From Branchipolynoe longqiensis (taxonomy: Eukaryota > Annelida > Polychaeta > Phyllodocida > Polynoidae), in contig CM059187.1 of the NCBI GenBank assembly GCA_030323885.1, positions 130,268,424-130,332,423 of the forward strand: 64,000 nt of DNA, given 5' to 3'. Below the pieces are notes generated by a model, which saw nothing but the letters and a program-made list of their open reading frames with translations, was not told where the DNA came from and made no database searches. Below are positions 22,352 through 33,987 of this stretch, one piece after another. Position 1 is the stretch's first letter, and each line of letters begins with the position of its first letter. The translations under genes and the position numbers were made by a program.

Positions 22352-22531
22352 ACAGTAAAGCCTCTCTAAATCGACCGACCATGGGACCGACCTCAAGTGG
22401 TTCATTTTAGGGAGGTGGGCAGTTTAGAGAGTTAGAATATCCTTACAATGGTATTGTTGGGACCCAAATAAAGCGATCGATATAGGGGAGTGGTCGATCT
22501 GTGGAGGGGTCGGTATAGAAAGGTGTTACTA
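22352..22531 (+). mobile_element. TA-flanked CAGT-ended MITE (about 180 bp)
   Basis: The left end ACAGTAAAGCCTCTCTAAAT is paired with tatagaaaggtgttact at the right, with TA-rich flanks. Internal words cgaccgaccatgggaccgac and tggtcgatctgtgga repeat a CGACC motif. No frame. Confidence 0.7.
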
Positions 22532-22964
22532 TATATGTAGGTATGTATATGTATATATTTGTATGTATACGTATATGGATGGATATACGTAGATATTTAT
22601 TTATTAAAAAAAAACACACCCCAAAAGAAACCCGCGGCCTCCCCTACTCACAAATAGTAACAGCGACTGAAGACAGTGAGGGCACTGACAGCAAAACTTG
22701 TAAAGGCTTAATTTATATTGCCATTTGCCATTGTTTGGGGGGAAATCGGGCGGAGAATCCTAATTAAGGAAGTCGTTAGGCCCGCCAAAGAAGTTATCTG
22801 GCATTGCACGAGTTATTGATTAATAGAAACTTAGTAGACCCCTTTGGACACTTTCACATCATGCTAGCAAACACTTTGAGTTGATTAGAGCGAGATTGCA
22901 TTTGGTTCTTAGTAATTGGGTTCAGGACAATTAAAATATGAGAGTGAATGCAGTTCATGTATTG
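22532..22964. other. Non-coding DNA
   Basis: A degenerate (ATGT)n tract starts the segment. I see no gene. Confidence 0.45.
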
Positions 22965-23880
22965 TGTTTTCTATTCGATAATATGCTGTTGGTGATATTG
23001 ATGTAATACACAATGGGGTGCTATTAATGCATAACATATTTGGTGGTGCTATTGATGTACTACATGTTGGTAGTGCTATCAATGTATAATAATGTTGGTG
23101 GTACTGCTATTAATGTAATACATGTTGGTGGCGCTATTTATGAAATACATGTTGGTGCTATTGATGTATAACATGTTGGTGGTGATATTGATGTAATACA
23201 TGTAGGTATGTTATTGATGCATAATAATGTTGTGGTGCTATTACTGTAATACATGCTGATGGTCCTAATGATGTAATACATGTTGGTGGTGCTATTGATG
23301 TAACACATGCTGGTGGTGCTATTAATGTAATACCTGTTGGTTGTGCTATTGATGTAATACATGTTGCTGGCACTATTGATGAAATACATGTTGGTCCTAT
23401 TGATATATAACATGTTGGTGGCGATATTGATGTAATACATGATAGTGGTGCTAATGATGTGTAACATGTTGTTGGTGATATTGATGTAATACATGATAGT
23501 GGTGCTATTGATGTATAACATGTTGGTGGTGTAAATGATGTAATACATGGTGGTGATGCTATTGATGTAATACATGTTGGTAGTGCTAATGATGTAATAC
23601 ATGATGGTGGTGCTATTGATGTAATACATGTTGGTGGTGCTAGTTATGTAATACATGCTGGTGTATATAATGATGTAATACATGCTAATGTGTTTTGGTG
23701 GTGCTATTGATGTAATACATGTTGGTGGTGTTATTGATGCAATACATGTTGATGGTGCTATTGGGACAACGCATGTTGGTGGTACTATTGATACAGTAAT
23801 CATTGGTGGTGCTATTGATTTAATACATATTACTGGTGCTATTGATGCAATACATGTTGGCATCCAAATGATGTTCATTT
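22965..23880 (+). repeat. About 30-bp minisatellite (GCTATTGATGTAATACATGT)
   Basis: Around 30 copies of tgttggtggtgctattgatg + taatacatg run for 0.9 kb, with many one- and two-base changes. The 246-codon minus-strand frame of repeating Tyr-Tyr-Ile-Asn-Ser-Thr-Thr is the consequence of a period divisible by three. A genuine repetitive protein cannot be excluded, but there is no start context or neighbouring coding evidence. Confidence 0.9.
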
Positions 23881-24917
23881 AGCGAATTATATTGAATATA
23901 AAACAGCCAGCAGCAACTTGTTGATAACAAACTACTATATATATATATGTATATATATATATATAGATGAATATACATATGGATAAGTATTATGTAGATA
24001 TATATACCTGGATATATATATACAATTCCAAAAATGTGACTAATTCATCCGACTGAGCGACTGAGTGACTGACTTGTAGCTCAAAGCATTACACTATGCT
24101 AAAAATATGCATTTTCCATCTAGAAATCCAACTGCCTATTCGACTAATACTGAAGGAATGTACGAGCCCTAACCTACTGGTTTAATACAAATGTCCCACC
24201 TAGATGTGACTGTAATCAAGTTAGAAATGTTATGTTCTCAGACATTACAGACAAATAAGTGTGAACACTTCCTGTCTACCATTCGCTATTACCACCACAC
24301 CAATGTCAAGCCATCTCAAACATAAGTCTTGACGGATATTCGAACAAAAAGGAATATAGGCCAGGTCTACTTACCACCAGCAATCGAGCTAACCTCTGCA
24401 TGCTGTGCATTATTGTACATTCTATATTGTTATACTACAAACAAATTTCGATAACTCAAAAGCTATAATTTGTTGTCTATGTTAAGCCAATTTCAAATGC
24501 ATTGTAGGAGAGTTTTCATGAATCAAATCCAACCATATTCATATTATTATTTCCTCAAATTATCAGTAGCTAGCTGCAATTCATTCACTTTTAGAACAAA
24601 AGTAATAGTCCTATTTGGTTTCTGATGCCTCCAAATAGTTGGTAACTGGGTGCCATATTTTGTTAATGCATGGAGAAAATCGGAATTGGCTTTCCAGTGG
24701 CTATAGCTTCCATGGGAAAACTGATTCTTCTCTGCGTGGCTTTGGTATAATTTGGTGTGGAGCTTATTTATATTGATGTGATCAATGTGATCAATTTTTT
24801 TTCCATCTTCAACCATTCCACATACTGACTGCAACTACGTAGAATTGTTGCTGATGTTATCTGTTGGGACGAGCAATGATATATTTAATCCGGGTAATAT
24901 TTATATAATCAGTAGAT
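23881..24917. other. AT-rich non-coding DNA
   Basis: No gene. TA tracts occur at 23936-23970 and nearby. A 95-codon minus-strand frame (24547-24834) has no recognisable domain. Confidence 0.45.
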
Positions 24918-25263
24918 CAGACGGGATGGCCGAATGAGTTGAGCATCTGTCTCCCGGTTTGGTAGTTCATGGGATTCGAACACACGGGTTCGAACACTGA
25001 TCGAGTCAAACTAATGACTTACAAAATTGATACTTGTCGCTTCCTAGCCAGGTGTTCGACATTATTAGGATAGGGCTTGGACTGGTTGAATCAGTGTCAG
25101 GATAATGTGACTGAGTTGGATATCAGGTCATGGTGCTGGCGGCCAGTTATCCCAGTAGGGCAGCACTATAAATTCGTCATGACTGCGCACTGTCACAAGT
25201 CGGTACCCATCCTGATATGACTTTATGTGTTATCAGGATGTTAATCGCAAACAACCAACCAAC
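24918..25263 (+). mobile_element. SINE (family 1), full-length plus copy
   Basis: Head cagacgggatggccgaatga, B-box region cacgggttcgaacactgatc, then the family body and an aacaaccaaccaac tail. Confidence 0.9.
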
Positions 25264-25269
25264 TGCTAT

Positions 25270-25354
25270 GATATTTCACTCAGTCACATTATTAGCTGAC
25301 TGCTGAGACAAACGATCCTTGCCCTATCCTAGCAAAGCGTTCACACCAGGCGGG
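25270..25354 (-). mobile_element. SINE fragment (family 1) used as a target
   Basis: The words tcactcagtcacattat and ccttgccctatcctag belong to the family body in minus orientation. The fragment is cut at ccaggcggg (25346-25354), which is repeated at 25697-25705 beyond the next SINE. Confidence 0.7.
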
Positions 25355-25696
25355 ATGTTGTTTGTTGTTGTTTTACATCCTAGAAACATCTAAGGTCATA
25401 TCCGGATGGGTACCGACTTGTGATAGTGCGCACTCATGGCGACCTTATAGTGCTGTCACACTGAGAAACCAGGCCACCGGCACCATGACCTGGTATCCCA
25501 CTGAGTCACATTATCCTGACACTGGGTACCCCAGTTATTGCCCTGTCCTAATAATGCCGAGCGCCTGGCTGGGAAGCGACAAGTATCAATTGTTAAGTTA
25601 TTGGTTTGACTCGACCAGGGTTCGAACCCACGACCCCGCGATCTACCAGCACGGGAGACGGACACTCTAACTCATTCGGCCATCCCGTCTGGTCCC
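25355..25696 (-). mobile_element. SINE (family 1), full-length minus copy with target duplication
   Basis: From the tail tgttgtttgttgttgtttta to the head ggccatcccgtctggt. It is bounded by the 9-bp direct repeat CCAGGCGGG, so the insertion is well defined. Confidence 0.9.
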
Positions 25697-25705
25697 CCAG
25701 GCGGG

Positions 25706-26280
25706 CTGTTAATACATACCTACAGATCCTCTTACAGATCCTCTTCTGGCTGATCTATGCCCTAATGTGCCTCTAATGCCAGCTCGTTATGGCAAAAGAA
25801 AGAGTGTTTTTTTTTGCAGTGATATGTGGGTCGACGGTGCCCTGAAGTCATATAATTGTGGGTGTCGATACCAGATTTTATTTAAGTTATTTGAATATAA
25901 CTACGAACAGGTACTGTTCAAATCGATGAGATCCAACATTTGAAGGGGAGACTGTACTTCTAGCTGTCTAGAAAAGAACTAGGGGATATAACGGCCATAA
26001 ACGACAGGCGGGAAGAATTAGCCTATCTTGATTTACTCGACATCTTTAGTTTCTTGTATAACTCTTGATTATGCAAGTACTGTTATACAGCACAGACGGA
26101 TCTCAATCTCTTGAAATATTTTAAATTTTGCATATAGCGCAAACAAGGAATTGGTTATGAATAATGTGTACATTCTTCACTGAAACTGTTAAGCAGTTCG
26201 CTACACGCGTTTTTCTATTTAAAACCTCAGCCTCATCATACTCATAGTCATATGATATCAACAATAAGGGCATGCGAATA

Positions 26281-26351
<71 letters not shown>

Positions 26352-26406
26352 ACCCATTATTATATTACGATAAATATACAGTGCTGACATCTAGATGCAA
26401 ATATAA
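25706..26406. other. AT-rich non-coding DNA with (TA)n
   Basis: No gene. A long TA tract is at about 26279-26345. Confidence 0.5.
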
Positions 26407-26741
26407 CCGGCGCGGTGGCCTAATCGGCAGAGCGCGTGCCTCGCGTGCGGAAGGTCGTGAGTTCGGTTCCCGGTCGAGTCAAACCAATGACTTTAAAATG
26501 TATAGATGTCGCTTCCTAGTGTGGCGCTCAACATTAATAGGAGAGGTTAAGGACTGGTTAGCTCAGTGTCACGATAATGTGACTAAGTGGGATATATATT
26601 CGCTTACACTTTTACAGTGTCAGCAGCCTGATTTCGCAGTATGGCAACACTATAAAGTTGCCATGAGTGTGCACTGTCACAAGTCAGTACTCGTCCCGAT
26701 CTTACCACCGTTGTTGCTAGGACGTACAACAACAAAAACAA
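26407..26741 (+). mobile_element. SINE (family 1 body, GCGCGGTGG head), plus copy
   Basis: The head ccggcgcggtggcctaatcg with gtgagttcggttcccggtcg as B-box region differs from the GACGGGATGG head, yet the sequence after gagtcaaaccaatgacttta is the same body. Confidence 0.85.
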
Positions 26742-27129
26742 GATGTAGGTAATTCAACAACTATATCTTCTGTAATAGAGCCTTTTACTGCAAATGTGAC
26801 ATACTTGAAACAGGACTATGATTATTAAATCAAATAGACACGTTCAAAAGAAAGGTGTTCACATAAAATATCTTCGCTTATCGAATTGGGTATATATTTC
26901 CTAATTCATAATACTAAAATTGCAAAAGGAACACTTATTATAATAGTGACAATAAAGTCATGCAAATATGATCTAGTTGTCTGAGATTGTTATCACTATT
27001 ATTAGATACCAATGTGATCCAATACAATTCTTATATATGCGTATTGTATGGTGTGGGACTATGTATGCTGATTAGTGTATACGATATATATTACATGTAT
27101 ATTAACTGAAGCCTATCAGTATTATTACA
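26742..27129. other. AT-rich non-coding DNA
   Basis: Nothing recognised. Confidence 0.45.
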
Positions 27130-27224
27130 GTGGGGCAGCACTATAAAGTCGCCATGAGTGCACACTGTCACAAGTCGGTGCCCGTCCTGATATGACCTTA
27201 GATTTGGCCAGGACAACCAACCAG
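27130..27224 (+). mobile_element. SINE 3' fragment (family 1)
   Basis: Starts at cagtggggcagcactataaa and ends in the family 3' end with the last word shortened to gccaggacaaccaacc. Confidence 0.8.
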
Positions 27225-27968
27225 AACTATTATTACATATCAAGGTGATACAATAAGATGAATCTTGTGTATGGCATATAACTATTTATATTGATTGTCC
27301 ACACTATGCACATTTATACTATACATATTAACTAAAATAATATTAACTAAAATATAGTAGCAATATAAACAAGTCCAATAATGATGATAACATGCTTGAT
27401 GATTTATTGCTGATGGCTTAGAGCCATGTTGGCATCAATGGACATATTCACAGTGAAAAGCTAACAGGAACAGTATCTATGCTGTCAGTTTTGAATCAAA
27501 TTGGCCTAGTGCTGCCCAGCGGTGAAAACAAGTATTAACACAATTATCCGTTATGAGCAGGGTAAATAAATTCATCACAAGACAAAAAAAAGGAGATTTA
27601 TATAAAATTTCAAAATAGTCCGATCCGTGTCAACTGACAGCACAAATTACCTCTGATGCAATTCTGAAGTGAGTAAATTTGTGTCAAATGACCAGATGGC
27701 AGCAAAATATAACTTACAGTTAAATTAGGGGAGGCAATACAACCAAAGGTGTTCGTAGAAACTCTCAAATGTGGGTGTGCTTTAGGTTGATAAATATGTC
27801 TCAATGCCATTTACCTGTTTACACCAAAACATAGTTAGCGCAAAACCCTGAACTCTGTGCTCCCAGGCACAACATGTGTTAATCATATTAACTAAACAAC
27901 TATAGGCCTACACTACATATTATTAACGGAAATTTACATTCACAACACTGAATAAATGAGCAAACAAC
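27225..27968. other. Non-coding DNA
   Basis: Nothing recognised. Confidence 0.4.
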
Positions 27969-28554
27969 ATTAAAATGGCAGTTTATTCAACTAAAACACC
28001 AAACCACCAGTGTGCCCCCCCCCCCCCCCCACCATCTGCCCACTAGCACAACTCTGAATTTAAATTAAGCAAACGAAAAGGGGCCGCAGAATAACTAATG
28101 CAGCTATGATGCTAAACCCTCACCTGAATACCTATATCTCTTATCGGCGTGTAACATATTCAACACCCTTTGCATAGGGACCAAACAGTCGCTAGCAGAC
28201 CGGGATGACAAATCCAGTGAAAGACACTGGAACATTCGGGCTAAGTAGTCGGCGAACCGCTCATTGTCTTTCGGGTGTAGGCGGGAGGCGGCCCGGGTTG
28301 CCTGTACGCGGCTTGGTACTGCCGGAACACCTATCGATATCCTGGGTAAAGGAGATGTGGTGTAGAACCTTCCACCCACCTAGCAAGAGATATAGGTATT
28401 CAGGTGAGGGTTTAGCATCATAGATGCATTAGTTATTCTGCGGCCCCTTTTCGTTCGCTTAATTTAAATTCAGAGTTGTGCTAGTGGGCAGATGGGGGGG
28501 GGGGGGGGCACACTGGTGGTTTGGTGTTTTAGTTGAATAAACTGCCATTTTAAT
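27969..28554. repeat. Long palindrome: 170-bp arms around a 240-bp spacer
   Basis: The left arm (27969-28142) and right arm (28385-28554) are nearly perfect reverse complements, from attaaaatggcagtttattc to agagatataggtattcaggt. Each arm contains a homopolymer C or G run of about 15. Outer ends are attaaaatgg / ccattttaat. This could be a foldback transposon or an inverted duplication. Confidence 0.9.
28104..28379 (-). CDS. Possible coding fragment in the palindrome spacer (91 codons)
   Basis: An open frame on the minus strand starts ATGGGTGGAAGGTTC and spans the whole spacer, ending inside the left arm. The product has balanced, non-repetitive composition, with the segments NERFADYLARMFQ and PMQRVLNMLHADKRYRYS. 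I recognise no family. Because the arms are palindromic, the last residues (RYRYSGEGLAS) are also encoded by a plus-strand frame. It may be a piece of a transposon protein, or chance; there is no promoter or splice evidence. Confidence 0.25.
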   Translation of the reverse strand: MGGRFYTTSPLPRISIGVPAVPSRVQATRAASRLHPKDNERFADYLARMFQCLSLDLSSRSASDCLVPMQRVLNMLHADKRYRYSGEGLAS

Positions 28555-28867
28555 GAGTTGAGCATCTGTCTCCCATTTTGGTAGATTGTGGGATTCGAAT
28601 GCACGGGTTCAAACCAGTGGTCGAGTCAAACCGATGACATACAAATGTATACTTGTCGCTTCATAGGCAGGTGCTCTGGATTGTTTGGATCACGCAAGGA
28701 CTGGCTGGTTGAGTGTCAGGATAATGTGACTGAGTGGGATATCATGTCCTGGTGCTGGTGGTCTAGTCTCCCAGTGTGGCATCATGAGTGCGCACTGTCA
28801 CAAGGTGGTACCATTCTGGATATGACACTAGATGTTGCCAGGACGTAAAACTCCAACAGCCAACTAA
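28552..28867 (+). mobile_element. SINE (family 1), 5'-truncated plus copy
   Basis: It begins inside the head at aatgagttgagcatctgtct, directly against the palindrome end, and runs to ggacgtaaaactccaacagc. The first bases of the head are missing. Confidence 0.8.
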
Positions 28868-29557
28868 TATATTAGGCCTGTGCATTTCTTGTGTATGTAT
28901 TATGTATACATATACGTCTGCATGTAACGGATTGGTCAGCCATTGTATAAGAAGCCTGCACATCTGCACCTGCTGGTGTATTTAAGAGCTGACAAACATT
29001 ACCTCAGGGGAGAAGGGTGCTACAAAGCAGGTGTGAGATCTGAGGCAAAATATGTAAATTAAACCTTCTTCTAAAATGGATTAGGCTCACGGGTGGCGCT
29101 TGGTTGGTGTCCTTCCCCCTCATCACCGATGAGGAAAAGTTGTGATTCCTACTAGAAAGGGAAGAAGGATTTCCTCCGGCCTCATAAGACCACTCCGTGG
29201 TTCAGCATAACAGGGTTGGCTTCGGTATCTGGTAACCATGGGATAATTCCCGAAACACCATACGCCTTACCCTCAGCCGTAGTTCTGGGATCAATCCACA
29301 AACACTAGACCTACCTGCCCTGTGCCCTTAGATGAACAGCTCGCCCTACAGAGTGTGGGTAGTACCAAACACAATGTCTGACAAGATGCCCGGGAAATAC
29401 AGCAAACAAGGTAATTAATTGGACAGGGCCCCTAGCCCAGCCTGACTGCTGTACCGTTGAACCAAGGGGACAGGTTCCTTAGCCCACCCTGACTGTTGTA
29501 CCATCAAAGACAATGTGCAACAATTATAGTGTATTTATAGTGTATTATCTCTTAACA
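28868..29557. other. Non-coding DNA
   Basis: No gene. A short direct repeat (cctagcccagcctgactgct and ccttagcccaccctgactgt) occurs near 29429 and 29472. Confidence 0.4.
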
Positions 29558-29911
29558 TTAAAGTTGCTTAGTCCGATGAAAACATCAAATTTTCAAAACC
29601 AAAACACTTATCTACATTTGATTCTACATATTCAACTTAGACACTGGTGCACTTATTACGCATTTGTTGCTGCCTAGAAGGGCATGATAAGTCAAATAAT
29701 AGAACCTGTTACTACTGCGGTCTATGGTGTCTGAGTTGTGTCATGCTTGCCAACATTATTTTGGAATGTTTTGACGTCAAATATCTCCAAACTTAGCCAT
29801 TTAAAATTAAAGTTACTTCAAGCTAAGGTAAAGTGGATTATAGCGATTAGTATAATTAATTTATATCAGAAAATAGCAGAAACTCAAAAGCATCGGACTA
29901 TGCAACTTTAA
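29558..29911 (+). mobile_element. TTAA MITE, full-length plus copy
   Basis: TTAAAGTTGCTTAGTCCGAT to agcatcggactatgcaactt plus TAA, with the complete family interior. Confidence 0.85.
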
Positions 29912-30259
29912 TAATGTAAACAATGTTATGGTATAGTCAAGTTCAAAATACTTTAAACACATAAATAAAGTTAGTGATTATGTCTGAGTAAGAAAACTAC
30001 TACTAAACCTGATCGAAGACAATGCATGTTGTTTGCCATGGGATGGTGCCACTGGATGAATATTTCAGAAATTCCTATGTGAAAGCACTAAGGGGTGCGT
30101 ATTGTCGTACATTGTCTGGTAGTACTAGTAGATTATGACAAAGCTGCCCACCCCTCATTCAGTGAAGTCGACTCAATTCAAGCGGGACTTTCCATTGATA
30201 GAGTGACCATCCTTTATAATTGTGCAACCCAAGCATGAAGGATAAAGAGGGATCACCAT
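29912..30259. other. Non-coding DNA
   Basis: Nothing recognised. Confidence 0.4.
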
Positions 30260-30390
30260 ACGCGCTGGTCGAATCGCTAGAGCGCAAGCCTCTGGTGTGG
30301 GAGATCGGGAGTTCGACTCCCTGTCGAGTCAAACAGATGACTTACAAAATTGATACTGTTTTCAGGACATAAAATTCCAACCACCAACCA
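30260..30390 (+). mobile_element. SINE (GCGCGGTGG-type head), internally deleted
   Basis: The head tacgcgctggtcgaatcgct and the B-box word gggagttcgactccctgtcg are followed by gacttacaaaattgatactg, then a jump straight to the tail tcaggacataaaattccaac. About 200 bp of body are missing. Confidence 0.75.
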
Positions 30391-30427
30391 TCAAGAGGGA
30401 TTAATAAATATTCACATTTACACATTA

Positions 30428-30464
<37 letters not shown>

Positions 30465-32909
30465 TGAAGGGATTGGGCCACAAGTCGGTGGTATTACCGA
30501 AAGTGGGCTCCAGGGGGCGTCAGGGGAAACTACGAACACCATTATTATTTATATTCACATAATGCATTATATAGCATATATATGCTATATACAATCAGTG
30601 AGCGTAGCGGTCGCTGACGAGTGGGTGGGTAGGTGGCGCCACCTGCAGTGCTGAGGCTGTATCAGTAGATGACTTAATAATAATATAGGCTCCTCCAGCC
30701 AATGACTGAGGACGGAGGAGAGGCTGGGGGGTAGATGCAATCTTCCGGCCTTATTATACTCGTATAATGAATTATACAGCATATATATATGTACCGTTGG
30801 GTTTGTGCATGCTTTCAGCAAAATCAAGTGCAACGGCAACATGCTTGGGTTAGAGACGAAGACGGCTAGCATTTAGGGTGCCGCCATCTACTGTGTGAAA
30901 TGAGCATTAGTCTTATATTGGTTTGCCTTGTATTTCTTTGTTGCTAAATGATTTTGATTCATATGTGATTACTCAGTGCTGTACCACTGGTCCTCACCCC
31001 TCACGGTGGCTTCGGCCCTGGGCGTAAAAGAGTCACAGTTCATAGCGAGTTAATTTCAAGCAAATGCTCTTCATGTTGCAGTGCATTATACCAAGAAGCT
31101 GAGACCAATCACGACAGCGATAAGCTCCCAATCAGAGCATGTGGTGTTATAGATAAAGGATCACCCGGTACTCGAAGTGCACAGGTGAAGACCAGCCCTA
31201 TATAAAAACGGTCGAAAAGAGGGTTAATGAAATGAGAGCCTAATTTCAGAATCTAAGAAGCAACATTTATTCTTTGTAAATGTCTTCATATTTCCCCGCT
31301 ACCTTTGAGTTGAAAAATATAATAAAACATCTAGTTTAATAAGATTTAAAAGTGAAATCGACGGCGTTTTATGGCCGCCATCTGGTCTTTTTTCATTCTC
31401 TCCCATTTCACCAACTCTGTGCCGATATAAGTATCCATTTGATATTGGAACCAGCCATTCTACTTCCGGTTCCATACTAAAGCTATTTTCGCCCGTATTT
31501 ACACTACGTTGTCATTCACTAGAGTACAACAAGTACAGGGTGAATCTTTTATCTAGTGGTGTTACTGCCATCCTACCTGACTCGTGGCGAATACTGGCCT
31601 AGCGCGGTATGACGACCTTATTGCACCTAACTCAATAGTGTAGGCAGAATGATGATAAAAAGGGTATAACACTCAAAAGTGGGTCATCAGTTCAATGTAT
31701 AATTCATGAATACATGGGAGCATTGGCTGCTCTTTCAAGTAATCTAATAATTTCCTACACGTTTGGCAAGTTCCGCAGTATAAGGGCATTGATGACCGTC
31801 AAAATCATTTTAATGCTAATTAAATCTTCCCAAATTGTTCATGTTGGCCTCAACATGGGTAATTGAGCACACAGGACCGGCACCCCATATACACATATGT
31901 ATACTCAACGAACATGTAAAACATGTCTTTTTAGCACTGCCGGTAAAGTTCCACCCGAAGTTGTACTTTTCTAATACAAACTCACAGTCGACGCTTGAAG
32001 CCGACAGGTGGCGCCACCTGGCCTGAAAATATAAACTACATTATTACCGCAGCACCCCCACCATCTAGCGCGTTAAAGCCTGAGCTGACATAATTATTTC
32101 ACAGACATTGTGACTTCGATCATTCCTCCTCAGTGCTCTGACAAGGTAACACATATTCCAGCTTTCAGGTTTTTTGAGCCACCCACCCAACCCGACTATA
32201 TTAAGGCTCTTGAACGCTAGGGTTAATCGTCTATATACCTCGCTCTTGACTTAAATTGGCTAACAAATGACTCATTAATCTGACTCTAAAACCAAATAAA
32301 TGCCCACATAAACCTGTGCCGGTCTTGTGTCGCTTAAATACCATAGCTTGTCTGAGTTGCATGCATGTATATAAGTTACCATGGCTACACTATATGCTTG
32401 ATCAATGTTCTACACCTGATAATTTTAGCTAGCTAGTTTGTATTCGGCATTATAGTCCATTTGCCAATAATGAGAACCTATGAATGTTCTATAGTACAAG
32501 GTTATTTGGTGGATTTCAAGCGTTATAGGTCCCCTGATGCATTTGAGCCTAGTTGGCCTCACGGCAACCTTAGGCAAATCTTTTAATATGCAAATTAGGG
32601 TTGCCATTACCGAACTACATGTTTTCTTCAATATCTTCTGAATTATGCATGGTAATGTGAAAAAAAGGTGTTTAGACCTATGTTTTCATGACCTATGTTT
32701 TCATTGATTATTTCCTCATTTAAGCTTGCATAATTTTCTTTGCAGAGTGCCGGCTAATTCATGCGACATTAGTTATGTTCCTACCTGTGTAGCTTGTAGT
32801 TAGAATATCTCATTCAGTGCTCTGAATGCCTTTCAGGAAGGGATCTTAGATCGGAGATGCTGGGTGAGGAAAACACCTCATGGAAACAGGTCAGTAATTC
32901 TTTGTAGCA
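30391..32909. other. Non-coding DNA without a supported gene
   Basis: About 2.5 kb. A TA tract lies at 30428-30465 and an imperfect palindrome around tatagcatatatatgctata at about 30569. Frames at 30585-30872 and 31835-32026 have no recognised domain. This is the longest stretch with little identifiable repeat content, so introns or diverged elements could lie here. Confidence 0.4.
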
Positions 32910-33290
32910 ATGTATAATCAACCACCAGGCACCTCAATAAAGAACATGATCTATGCAAAGAAGAAACTGAAACCAGTGCAAACAATGGCCTTCCCTCCAC
33001 CGGATGCTAACCTATTTCTCCATGTACAAAAGGCACCTTCAAATGATGCTGCGGAGAGCTGTTGTTCAACGAAGCCCTCCAAATGTGAATGCCAGTCAGT
33101 TTAGATGGACCATGAAGGATGGAATACCATCATCTAACTTTGCCACCAGTCCTTCAGCTCCCCCAGTTTAATTGATGTTCTCTGTTGTCCAAGTCAAGCA
33201 GAGAGCAAGACCTGTGGTACTGCCTCCTGCAGTTGTCATAAAAACTATTTATTCTGCGCCATCTACTGCAAGTGTGGAGGCGCAGAAAAT
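32910..33290 (+). pseudogene. Decayed coding remnant of a cysteine-rich mobile-element protein
   Basis: The first frame (32910-33104) reads MYNQPPGTSIKNMIYAKK, then LKPVQTMAFPPPDANLFLHV, and then leaves frame. A second frame picks up from about 33042 with a QRSPPNVNASQF segment and WTMKDGIPSS, and a third from about 33168 with SLIDVLCCPSQAESKTCG, ASCSCHK and FCAIYCKCGGAENWNN. The order (LPP-type motif, H-V-Q motif, a GW/W-x-x-x-DG motif, then C-x-C clusters) is one I recall from repeated hypothetical proteins of invertebrates with a CxC-type C-terminus; that is memory, not a search. At least two frame breaks make this a pseudogene. Confidence 0.5.
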
Positions 33291-33488
33291 TGGAATAACC
33301 AATCATTAGTTAGAGCCAGTGATTGTGATGACAAAGTCGATGAAAGTGATAATTCTTATTAGGAGGTGGTTTAGATATTAACCAAATTAAATTGTACTTA
33401 CTACCTTTCTTTCCGTACATATTATTTCTGTGATAAGCCATTGAATGCTACATGCTTTATGCTTCGAACAAAACCTAATATGTGTCAT

Positions 33489-33665
33489 GGGGGTGATGAA
33501 AATGGGAAACACCGCGCCTAGAGCGGGACTCGAACCCACATCTCTTTGCATTCCGGGCCAGTGTGCTAACCATTACACCACCTAGGCTCCCTGATATCAA
33601 CACACTCCCCATGCCTACCTGTCTATGTGGTTACTTGCCTGAGAGGTCAGTGCAGACCACTACAC
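33489..33665 (-). mobile_element. tRNA-derived SINE (family 2), copy 1
   Basis: On the minus strand the sequence gagcctaggtggtgtaatgg ... tgggttcgagtcccgctcta resembles a tRNA with A and B boxes and a closing CCTAG/CTAGG stem. The unrelated part toward the plus-strand right contains tgtctatgtggttacttgcc. It is nearly identical to 33811-33987. Confidence 0.75.
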
Positions 33666-33810
33666 TCGTCCCCCTGGAATTGTAAGTCTTGTAATGCTTA
33701 CAATTACATACATACAGGCAATGCACTAACACATACATACACAGGGTAGGTTCAACAACCATACAGCGCAAAGCTTGTACAGGATCCTGATCACGGCAAC
33801 CAGTGTCCGT

Positions 33811-33987
33811 GGGGGTGATGAAAATGGGAAACACCGCGCCTAGAGCGGGACTTCGAACCCACATCTCTTTGCATTCCGGGCCAGTGTGCTAACCATTACA
33901 CCACCTAGGCTCCCTGATATCAACACACTCCCCACGCCTACCTGTCTATGTGGTTACTTGCCTGAGAGGTCAGTGCATACCACTACA
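33811..33987 (-). mobile_element. tRNA-derived SINE (family 2), copy 2
   Basis: Differs from copy 1 by only a few bases, including one added t in the B-box region (gggacttcgaacccac). Spacing to copy 1 is 322 bp, so local duplication is as likely as two insertions. Confidence 0.75.

Noticed and set aside
23138..23878. 246-codon minus-strand open frame with Tyr/Ile/Asn/Ser/Thr repeats
   Set aside because: It is the translation of a roughly 30-bp minisatellite whose period is a multiple of three; no start context or neighbouring coding evidence.
30350..30872. Short frames around the TA tract at 30430
   Set aside because: Their cores are Ile/Tyr/His runs from the microsatellite; the remainder shows no domain.
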